From Reyranella sp. (lineage in GTDB: Bacteria > Pseudomonadota > Alphaproteobacteria > Reyranellales > Reyranellaceae): a stretch of DNA of 11,463 nt. The stretch is from the NCBI GenBank assembly GCA_016780605.1, contig JADHLS010000079.1, positions 1-11,463 on the forward strand. The letters are read 5' to 3'. Both the position numbers and the translations under genes were made by a program. The notes under the pieces were generated by a model that saw nothing but the letters and a program-made list of their open reading frames with translations, did no database searches and was not told the DNA's origin. This document shows positions 6,298 to 11,463 of this stretch, piece after piece (positions within the stretch are counted from its first letter, which is position 1; every line of letters starts with the position of its first letter).

Positions 6298-7395
6298 ATG
6301 AAGCGTGGCGTTGTGGCGGCGGTGGCCGCCTGTCTGAGTGCGTTCGCGTTTTCGTCAGCCTCCGTCGCCGCCGACCCGCCACAGTTCCAGGTCGATCCGT
6401 TCTGGCCCAAGCCGTTGCCCAACAACTGGCTGCTGGGCCAGGTGGCGAGTGTCGCCGTCGGTCCGGACGACCATGTCTGGATCCTGCAGCGGCCGCGCTC
6501 GCTCACCGACGACGAGAAGGGCGCGACGCTGAAGCCGCCGCGCAACAAGTGCTGCGTCCCTGCCCCGTCGGTCATGGAGTTCGATCCCGACGGCACCTTC
6601 ATCCAGGGCTGGGGCTTCGGGACCATCACCCCATGGGTCGCCAACGAGCACGGCATCCATGTCGACAAGGCGGGCTTCGTGTGGATCGCGGGCAACGCGC
6701 CCAACGACAGCGCCATCTTCAAGTTCACCAAGGACGGCAAGCCGGTGATGACCATCGGCAAGCTGGCCCCGAGCGGCGGCAGCAACGACACCACGCTGCT
6801 TGGCCGGCCGGCCGACATCCAGGTCGACATGGACGCCAAGGAGGTGTTCGTGGCCGACGGCTACGGCAACCGCCGCGTCATCGTGTTCGATTCGGAGACC
6901 GGCGCCTTCAAGCGCTACTGGGGCGCCTACGGCAACAAGCCCAACGACGACAAGCAGGCCGCCTACGATCCGGCCGCGGCGCCGTCGCAGCAGTTCGCCA
7001 ACCCGGTGCACTGCGCCAAGCCCTCGAAAGACGGTTTCGTCTATGTCTGCGACCGCACCAACAACCGCATCCAGGTGTTCAAGAAGGACGGCACCTTCGT
7101 GACCGAATGGTTCTACGACAAGCCGACGCTCGGTGCCGGCGCGGTGTGGGACCTGAACTTCTGGCCCGACGCCGACCAGACCTGGCTGTTCAACATCGAT
7201 GGCGAGAATAACCTTTTGCGCATCCTGCAGCGCAGCGACGGCAAGGTGGTCGGCGGCTTCGGCCGCTCGGGCCGCCAGGCCGGCAACTTCCACTGGGTGC
7301 ACAGCATCGCCGTCGATTCCAAGGGCAACATCTACACCGGCGAAGTCGACAACGGAAAGCGCGTGCAGAAGTTCAAGCCGGACCGGACACCGTGA
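6298..7395 (+). CDS. Exported NHL-repeat six-bladed beta-propeller protein
   Basis: About 365 residues. A signal peptide is evident (MKRG, hydrophobic stretch to about residue 24, cleavage after SVA before ADPPQ), so a periplasmic site is expected. The mature protein repeats blade-like units ending in VWI, VFVADGYGNRRVIVFD, VYVCDRTNNRIQVFKKDGTF and IYTGEVDNGKRVQKF, the NHL pattern shared with the lyase domain of peptidyl-glycine alpha-amidating enzymes. An adjacent Cys pair occurs in NKCCVPAP near residues 85-86, with more Cys in HCAKPS and YVCD. ATG at 6298 is preferred over 6295 because GGAGG (6288-6292) is then five bases upstream. It is 21 bp after the VOC gene. NHL propellers can be scaffolds or lactonase/lyase-like enzymes; no specific activity is assigned. 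Confidence 0.88.
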   Translation: MKRGVVAAVAACLSAFAFSSASVAADPPQFQVDPFWPKPLPNNWLLGQVASVAVGPDDHVWILQRPRSLTDDEKGATLKPPRNKCCVPAPSVMEFDPDGTFIQGWGFGTITPWVANEHGIHVDKAGFVWIAGNAPNDSAIFKFTKDGKPVMTIGKLAPSGGSNDTTLLGRPADIQVDMDAKEVFVADGYGNRRVIVFDSETGAFKRYWGAYGNKPNDDKQAAYDPAAAPSQQFANPVHCAKPSKDGFVYVCDRTNNRIQVFKKDGTFVTEWFYDKPTLGAGAVWDLNFWPDADQTWLFNIDGENNLLRILQRSDGKVVGGFGRSGRQAGNFHWVHSIAVDSKGNIYTGEVDNGKRVQKFKPDRTP

Positions 7396-7420
7396 CGCAC
7401 GGCGTCAGGCACGCGAAGAC

Positions 7421-7449
7421 TGTCATCCCGAGCGCAGCGAGGGACCTTT
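7421..7449. repeat. Left 29-bp inverted repeat of the GIY-YIG unit
   Basis: A 29-base sequence containing ATCCCGAGCGCAGCGAGGGA. Its reverse complement occurs at 7790-7818 with a single mismatch. It begins 25 bp after the NHL gene stop. Read on the minus strand it encodes the residues KGPSLRSG and the TGA stop (7423-7425) of the repaired GIY-YIG frame. The half palindrome GAGCGCAGCGAG resembles widespread intergenic repeats of alphaproteobacteria (recalled, not searched). Confidence 0.9.
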
Positions 7450-7738
7450 CGCTGCACCGGGGTCGTTTAGATCAGCCCATGTCGGGTTCGACGCCTGAAC
7501 AAGAGCGTCCTTTTTGGCGCGGCTCCAGCCTTTTATCTAGCTTTTCGCGACCGATGGCCTCGTCGATGTATTGGAACTCCTCGACGTGGACCAGGGTGTT
7601 CACCCGGTATCTGCGGGTGAAAGAACCACCGCGACCATCGCCGTGGTCGGCAATCCGTCTCTCCAAGTCATTAGTCACGCCGACGTACATCACGTTCCGG
7701 CTGACGTTGGTCAGGATGTAGACGTAGTAAGCGTGCAT
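7423..7738 (-). pseudogene. GIY-YIG nuclease family gene (UPF0213/YhbQ-like), frameshifted
   Basis: The start ATG at 7738 follows GGAAGGG by three bases. The protein opens MHAYYVYILTN (the 'GIY' strand), then MYVGVTNDLERRIADH (the 'YIG' strand with conserved Arg and His), FTRRYRV and EAIGREK with the likely metal-binding Glu65. Just after this the frame goes wrong. As sequenced it ends at 7472 after 88 residues with an unrelated tail. Dropping one base between 7531 and 7540 restores KGWSRAKKDALVQASNPTWA, the family's normal C-terminal helix, then DLN and a stop at 7423-7425 (104 residues). Removing the A at 7539 gives REKQIKGW, the best family match; removing one base of the four-T run 7531-7534 gives REKLDKGW. 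The active-site half is intact, so this may be a recent mutation, a recoded gene or a sequencing error. Confidence 0.8.
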
Positions 7739-7789
7739 TGGCCCTTCCGTCTCATAAACAAGACGGTGGCCAGGCCCGTTCCGTTACAT

Positions 7790-7818
7790 AAAGGTCCCTC
7801 GCTACGCTCGGGATGACA
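7790..7818. repeat. Right 29-bp inverted repeat of the GIY-YIG unit
   Basis: Reverse complement of 7421-7449 except at base 7804 (A where the left copy predicts G). It lies about 50 bp upstream of the GIY-YIG start and 30 bp from the 3' end of the small exported-protein gene, in the convergent space between flanking genes. The 7396-7848 stretch contains only this unit and short linkers. Confidence 0.9.
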
Positions 7819-7848
7819 ACGTCGTTGGACTAACCGGGCTGGCTCCTA

Positions 7849-8313
7849 TCACTTCTGCGGCTCGCTGATGTATCTGTCGAATTCGGCGTCCAGTTCGGCG
7901 TCAATGGCCTTGGCATCCCGCATGAACTGACCCCAGGTTATTTGACCTGCAATCAGGCGCTCATAGTTGGCATCTGATTGGGCCTGGGAGACAAGCAGGG
8001 CGGGGATCATTGCCGCATGTGCCCCGGCCACTTCCAGCGCGAATCGATGACAAGGAATGATGTAATCGCGAAGCAGGATCCGCAGCTGCTGCGCCTCCTC
8101 CGCCGTAGCCTTGTCCGTGCTGAAGACGATGTCCGGCGAGGCTCGCGAGCCGAGTTTGTGCCTCAATGCCAGAAAAGGAGGGCTGGCGTTCAGCTTCGCC
8201 TGGCATTCTGCCAACGCCCGGCGGGAACCTTCGTGAGAGCGCTGCGCCGTGGCGGTGCCTGGAATGAGGGCACACACCACCAGAAAGATCAGAACGCGAG
8301 CAATAGTCATCAT
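7849..8313 (-). CDS. Small exported protein, function unknown
   Basis: 154 residues that I do not recognise as a named family. The N-terminus is a good signal peptide (MMTIARVLIFLVVCALIPG, cleavage near ATA before QRSHEG), so the mature protein of about 130 residues is probably periplasmic. It has two cysteines, Cys37 and Cys88, which could form one disulfide. The rest looks helical, with an acidic C-terminal segment ITWGQFMRDAKAIDAELDAEF that recurs in small secreted or lipoprotein hypotheticals of alphaproteobacteria (recalled). There is no lipobox Cys at the cleavage site. AAGGAGA lies about seven bases before the first of two adjacent ATG codons. It is 56 bp downstream of the HpaB-like gene on the same strand and may share its transcript. 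Confidence 0.75.
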   Translation of the reverse strand: MMTIARVLIFLVVCALIPGTATAQRSHEGSRRALAECQAKLNASPPFLALRHKLGSRASPDIVFSTDKATAEEAQQLRILLRDYIIPCHRFALEVAGAHAAMIPALLVSQAQSDANYERLIAGQITWGQFMRDAKAIDAELDAEFDRYISEPQK

Positions 8314-8369
8314 TTGCCAGTCTCCTTACCAGCAAGACGACTGCTGCTCTGACTTCGTTACAGCTTCCC

Positions 8370-9779
8370 CTACCCTTTCGCTCCCGCCGCCGCCAAAGCC
8401 TTCGCCTTGGCGTCGGCCATCGGGTACGTCCGATGCATCATGATGCGCTGGGCGTTGAGGCCGCCGCCGGCCTGCAGGGCGACGACGAACTGCCAGCCAC
8501 CGTAGGCGTCGGCCGTGAGGTCGCGGATCAAATTGTAGACGCGCATGCGGGTCTCGGGCTCGGCGCCGGGCACGCTCTTCAGGTACTTGCGCAGGTACTT
8601 GCCGGATTCCTCGTTCCGGAGATCGGCCTCCAGCGGCACGGTGATCACCAGCCCGCCGCTGACGTCGTGCAGGTGCCGCACCATGGCGTGGTAGTTCGAC
8701 GCCCAATGGAACTTGGCAACGTTGATGGCGAGGGTGTTGGGATGGATCATGCCCGACGGCGTGCGCTCGTAGTGTCGGCAGGCATAGTCCAAGCTCATGC
8801 GCATCATCTCGGCGAAGTTGATGAGCTCGGACACGGCGTTCTGGCCAATTGGATCCCGCTCCTTGCCCTGATGCTCGAGGACGAGCTGGGCGAGGCCGAC
8901 ATAGAGCTGGGAGAGGCGCGCGGCATCGACCACGCCGCCAGTGCGTTCCCACAGGCCCAGCGATTGGGCAAACAGGCTCGCGAGCTGGACCTCGCCGGCG
9001 AGAAACACCCGCTCCCAGGGCACGAAGACGTCGTCGAACACGACGAAGCCTTCCGGGATGCTGTGATGGGCGCTCGCCGGATAGTCGAAGGCGTTGAGCT
9101 CGGCCGGCGCGAAGCTGCGGTTGATGATCTTGACCCCAGGGGTGCTGACCGGGATCGAGAACGACACCGCATAGTCGGTCTCGTCCTGGCGCATGCCCTT
9201 GGTCGGCATCACCACGAGCTCGTGGCAGAGCGAGGCGCCGGTGATGTGCAGCTTGGCGCCGCGCACCACGATGCCGTCATTCCGGCGCTCGACGATGCGC
9301 AGGTAGAGGTCGGGATCGTCCTGCTCGTGCGCCTTGCGCTTGCGGTCGCCCTTGGCGTCGGTGATGACCTCGGCGGCGCGCAGGTCGTTGTCGCGGGCGT
9401 GGCGGTACATCGCCTCGATGTTGGCGGCATATTGCGGGTTCACCTTGGCGACGGCGTCCTTGACGCTCATCAGCGCCATGTAGACGCCGCTCACCAGTCC
9501 CACGATCGAGGTGTGGTGCATCAGCTCCACGCGCTTGGCGAGCTGAGCTTCCTCGCGCGGCACCTCGAAGATGCGGTGAGCGCGGCCGCCCTCCTCCGTC
9601 GTGTAGGCCCTGAGCTCGCCATGCTCGCGATCGTCATAGTCGTAGTCGCGCGAGGCAACCTCGATCGACACGCGAAAGCGCGGGTGACTGGTGATGTCGT
9701 CGATGCGCTCGCCGTCCCAGTAGGTGACGCGGCCGTCGCGCAGGCTTTCGACGTATTGGGCAGCGGTCTTGAGGCCCAT
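8370..9779 (-). CDS. 4-hydroxyphenylacetate 3-hydroxylase (HpaB) family flavin-dependent oxygenase
   Basis: About 469 residues, normal for the HpaB family: two-component FADH2-dependent monooxygenases that ortho-hydroxylate phenols, using flavin from a separate reductase. An N-terminal domain runs to about residue 150 (TAAQYVESLRDGR opening). The middle domain contains DPDLYLRIVERRNDGIVVRG, AKLHITGA, FVVFDDVFVPWERVF and GLWERTG. The helical C-terminal domain includes FHWASNYHAMVRHLHDVSGG and GKYLRKYLKSVPG. The related 4-hydroxybutyryl-CoA dehydratase uses a 4Fe-4S cluster held mainly by Cys; this protein has only two Cys (186 and 335) and HHTSIVG where the CxxxC would be, so the hydroxylase reading is favoured. 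ATG 9779 is preferred over 9782 because AGGAGG is then better spaced. No HpaC-type reductase is in the window. The DLH-family gene precedes it by 7-10 bp. Confidence 0.88.
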   Translation of the reverse strand: MGLKTAAQYVESLRDGRVTYWDGERIDDITSHPRFRVSIEVASRDYDYDDREHGELRAYTTEEGGRAHRIFEVPREEAQLAKRVELMHHTSIVGLVSGVYMALMSVKDAVAKVNPQYAANIEAMYRHARDNDLRAAEVITDAKGDRKRKAHEQDDPDLYLRIVERRNDGIVVRGAKLHITGASLCHELVVMPTKGMRQDETDYAVSFSIPVSTPGVKIINRSFAPAELNAFDYPASAHHSIPEGFVVFDDVFVPWERVFLAGEVQLASLFAQSLGLWERTGGVVDAARLSQLYVGLAQLVLEHQGKERDPIGQNAVSELINFAEMMRMSLDYACRHYERTPSGMIHPNTLAINVAKFHWASNYHAMVRHLHDVSGGLVITVPLEADLRNEESGKYLRKYLKSVPGAEPETRMRVYNLIRDLTADAYGGWQFVVALQAGGGLNAQRIMMHRTYPMADAKAKALAAAGAKG

Positions 9780-9789
9780 CATGCCCTCC

Positions 9790-10530
9790 TTAACCGAGGT
9801 TGCGGCGATAGAGCGAGATCAGGCGTTCCCAGTGTCGCTCAGCGGCGGGCTTGTCGTAGCACCAGCGTTGCGGGAACGCGAAGCCGTGATGAACTCCCAT
9901 TTGGATCTCGAGCTCGCCCTTCGCCCCTGAGGCGTCGAACAGCTTTTTCAGCTCCTTCACCATGTCGGGCGGCGCGAGATCGTCATGCTCGGCGCAGGAG
10001 ATGTAGAGCTCGCCCCTGGCCTTGCCGAGAGTGAGGTGCGGGCTCTCGGCGGCGTCGCTCACCAGCCAAGTCCCGTAGAACGAGGCGGCAGCCGCGATGC
10101 GGTCGGGAAAACGCGCCGCAGCGGCCAGGGAATACGGCCCGCTCATGCAGTAGCCGTGGGTACCGACCGGGCCCTTCTTCGATTCCTTCTGCGCATCGGC
10201 GAAGGCGATCAGGGCGGCGACGTCGTCCATCACCGGCGGGATCGTCATCTTGGTGCGCACCGCCCGCATGCGGGCCTGCTCGGCGCTGCCTTTGTCCAGC
10301 ACGTCGGGGCCGTACTTGGTGTCCTTGCCGGCGCGGTAATAGAGGTTGGGCAGCAACACGTAGTAGCCCATGCTCGCGAGCCGCCGGCTCATGTCGTAGA
10401 GCTCCTCGCGAATGCCGGGCGCGTCCATGAGGAACAGCACCGGCGGGTAAGGGCCGCCCCGTTCCGGATGGCAAACGAAGGTTTCAATCGCGCCGTCCTT
10501 GGTCGGGATATCCAGAATCTTCTCGATCAT
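9790..10530 (-). CDS. Dienelactone hydrolase family protein
   Basis: 246 residues, an alpha/beta hydrolase of the DLH class acting in the cytoplasm. Family members hydrolyse dienelactones in chlorocatechol and related pathways, though many are general ester or lactone hydrolases. The nucleophile is Cys128 in GYCMSGP (the G-x-C-x-G elbow), the acid is Asp183 or Asp184 in CAEHDDLAPPD, and the base is His215 in VHHGFAFP. The early VLFLMDAPGIREELYDMSRRLASMGYYVLLPNLYYR pattern is also typical. ATG at 10530 begins MIEKILDIPTKDG and is preceded by GAGGAGGG; an extension to 10572 adds 14 residues with no domain match. Its TAA overlaps the Shine-Dalgarno of the HpaB-like gene, a strong operon sign. 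It is probably a later step of the same catabolic route; the substrate is unknown. Confidence 0.92.
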   Translation of the reverse strand: MIEKILDIPTKDGAIETFVCHPERGGPYPPVLFLMDAPGIREELYDMSRRLASMGYYVLLPNLYYRAGKDTKYGPDVLDKGSAEQARMRAVRTKMTIPPVMDDVAALIAFADAQKESKKGPVGTHGYCMSGPYSLAAAARFPDRIAAAASFYGTWLVSDAAESPHLTLGKARGELYISCAEHDDLAPPDMVKELKKLFDASGAKGELEIQMGVHHGFAFPQRWCYDKPAAERHWERLISLYRRNLG

Positions 10531-10617
10531 CCGCCTTGTTTCCCTCCTCGTGCTTGTTGCGCATGCCAGCACCTTGCTACGCTTTGCTCAACAACAAAGC
10601 CCTGGGAGGGGACCCTG
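10531..10617. promoter_or_regulatory. Divergent spacer between DLH operon and ABC binding-protein gene
   Basis: 87 bp between two divergent starts, so it should hold both promoters and any shared operator. A small dyad GCTTTG (10581-10586) / CAAAGC (10595-10600) sits just upstream of the plus-strand ribosome site GGGAGGGG. A TTGTTG at 10554-10559 is a weak plus-strand -35 candidate without a good -10. No regulator gene is adjacent in the window. Confidence 0.3.
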
Positions 10618-11463
10618 ATGAAGCGTGCGTTTTGTGGTGCAGTATTGGCGGTGGCGGCTCTCGCCGGCTCGGCGTCGGCGCAGCAACTGTCCGACAGCGT
10701 CGTGAAGATCGGCGTGCTCACCGACATGTCGTCTCTCTATGCCGACATCAACGGCCCCGGCGCCGTCATCGCGACTCAAATGGCGATCGACGATTTCGGT
10801 GGGACGATCGGCGGCAAGAAGATCGAGCTGGTCCAGGCCGACGTCCAGAACAAGGCCGATGTGGCGGCCACCGTCGCCGGCCGCTGGTACGACACCGAAG
10901 GCGTCGACATGATCCTGGGCGCCGGCGCGTCGTCGTCCTCGATCGCCACCTCGCGCGTCGCCGCCGACAAGAAGCGCATCTACATCGCGCCCGACCCCGC
11001 CTCGTCGGACATCACCGGCAAGCTCTGCAACGCCTACACGGTCCATTGGGTCTACGACACCTTCGCGCTTGCCAATGGCACCGGCTCGGCCGTCGTCAAG
11101 GCCGGCGGCGACAGCTGGTTCTTCCTCACCGCCGACTACGCCTTCGGCTACGCCCTGCAGCGCGACGTCGCCAACGTCGTGACCAAGGCGGGCGGCAAGG
11201 TGCTGGGCGAGGTGCGCCATCCGATCAACACCTCCGACTTCTCGTCCTTCCTGCTGCAGGCCCAGGCCTCCAAGGCCAAGGTCATCGGTCTTGCCAACGC
11301 CGGCGGCGACACCATCAACTCGATCAAGCAGGCCTCGGAGTTTGGCATCGTCAAGGGCGGCCAAAAGCTCGCCGGCCTGCTGGTGTTCATCTCCGACGTC
11401 CACTCGCTCGGCCTCGAGCGCGCCCAGGGGCTGAACCTCACCGAGGCCTTCTACTGGGACCTC
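10618..11463 (+). CDS. LivK-type ABC transporter substrate-binding protein (3' truncated by window)
   Basis: 282 residues are visible and the frame is open to the window edge; family members are about 390-410 residues, so roughly the last quarter is missing. A signal peptide covers about residues 1-21 (MKRAFCGAVLAVAALAGSASA, cleavage before QQLSD). The mature protein starts with VVKIGVLTDMSSLYADINGPG and AIDDFGG, then GKKIELVQAD.QNKADVAATVAGRWYD, ILGAGASSSSIATSRVAA, FFLTADYAFGYALQRDV and INTSDFSSFLLQAQASKAKVIGLANAGGDT. This is the type I periplasmic binding fold of the branched-chain amino acid (Leu/Ile/Val) uptake family. In alphaproteobacteria such receptors often bind aromatic acids or other solutes rather than amino acids. 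ATG 10618 has GGGAGGGG seven bases upstream. It is divergent from the DLH/HpaB-like operon, which hints that it could import that pathway's substrate. Confidence 0.95.
   Translation, partial: MKRAFCGAVLAVAALAGSASAQQLSDSVVKIGVLTDMSSLYADINGPGAVIATQMAIDDFGGTIGGKKIELVQADVQNKADVAATVAGRWYDTEGVDMILGAGASSSSIATSRVAADKKRIYIAPDPASSDITGKLCNAYTVHWVYDTFALANGTGSAVVKAGGDSWFFLTADYAFGYALQRDVANVVTKAGGKVLGEVRHPINTSDFSSFLLQAQASKAKVIGLANAGGDTINSIKQASEFGIVKGGQKLAGLLVFISDVHSLGLERAQGLNLTEAFYWDL

Larger units (their letters stand above)
7421..7818. mobile_element. Putative repeat-bounded GIY-YIG unit (398 bp)
   Basis: Two nearly identical 29-bp inverted repeats enclose a single small nuclease-family gene and nothing else. 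The gene's proper C-terminus and stop lie inside the left repeat, so gene and repeat look like one inherited unit. No target-site duplication is visible just outside the repeats, and the encoded protein is not a known transposase. Mobility is therefore inference, by analogy with REP-associated transposase units. Confidence 0.35.

Noticed and set aside
7421..7818. Classical insertion sequence or CRISPR remnant
   Set aside because: No DDE or Y1/RAYT transposase, no visible target duplication, and only two copies of the repeat in inverted, not direct, orientation.
8433..10034. 533-codon open frame on the plus strand opposite the HpaB-like and DLH genes
   Set aside because: It is a mirror of two well-supported minus-strand genes in GC-rich DNA. 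Its translation is rich in His, Asp, Val and Ala with no domain pattern, and it has no ribosome site.
10588..11403. 271-codon minus-strand frame at the right end
   Set aside because: It lies opposite the LivK-type receptor gene, which has a signal peptide, strong ribosome site and family motifs but runs off the window.

Overview
The window is GC-rich and densely coded. It looks like an alphaproteobacterial chromosome, probably from a soil or freshwater metabolic generalist of the Rhodospirillales/Reyranella or Bradyrhizobium kind. This is inferred from gene style (CaiB/BaiF transferase, Bug/TctC and LivK-type binding proteins, theta-like GST), the strong G/C bias at third codon positions, and intergenic palindromes of the type common in those genomes. 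No rRNA, tRNA, CRISPR array, prophage or recognisable transposase is visible.

Layout, left to right. (1) Bases 1-2037, plus strand: the 3' part of a CaiB/BaiF CoA-transferase and a HpcH/HpaI (CitE/malyl-CoA lyase-like) lyase, a plausible 'activate an acid as its CoA thioester, then cleave it' pair. (2) 2057-2162: a long imperfect palindrome directly before an MFS transporter (2164-3387, plus). (3) 3359-4949, minus strand: a tight three-gene run of UPF0145/YbjQ protein, a two-helix small membrane protein and a Bug/TctC periplasmic binding protein. The 3' end of the last overlaps the MFS gene tail to tail by 29 bp. (4) 5069-7395, plus strand: a theta-like GST, a VOC/glyoxalase-fold protein and an exported NHL beta-propeller protein, each with its own Shine-Dalgarno sequence and short spacers. 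(5) 7421-7818: a 398-bp block bounded by near-perfect 29-bp inverted repeats and holding a frameshifted GIY-YIG nuclease gene, whose repaired reading frame ends inside the left repeat. (6) 7849-8313, minus: an unrecognised small exported protein. (7) 8370-10530, minus: a dienelactone-hydrolase-family enzyme followed by an HpaB-like flavin-dependent hydroxylase, both typical of aromatic compound catabolism. (8) From 10618 to the window edge, plus and divergent: a LivK-type ABC substrate-binding protein, cut by the window end.

Taken together this is an accessory catabolic and uptake neighbourhood. It has three different uptake components (MFS, Bug/TctC, LivK-type), two CoA-thioester enzymes, a hydroxylase/hydrolase pair and a GST/VOC pair. 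Most of it is ordinary family biology. The signal most worth pursuing is the repeat-bounded GIY-YIG unit, which resembles the arrangement of REP-associated transposases but with a different nuclease family.
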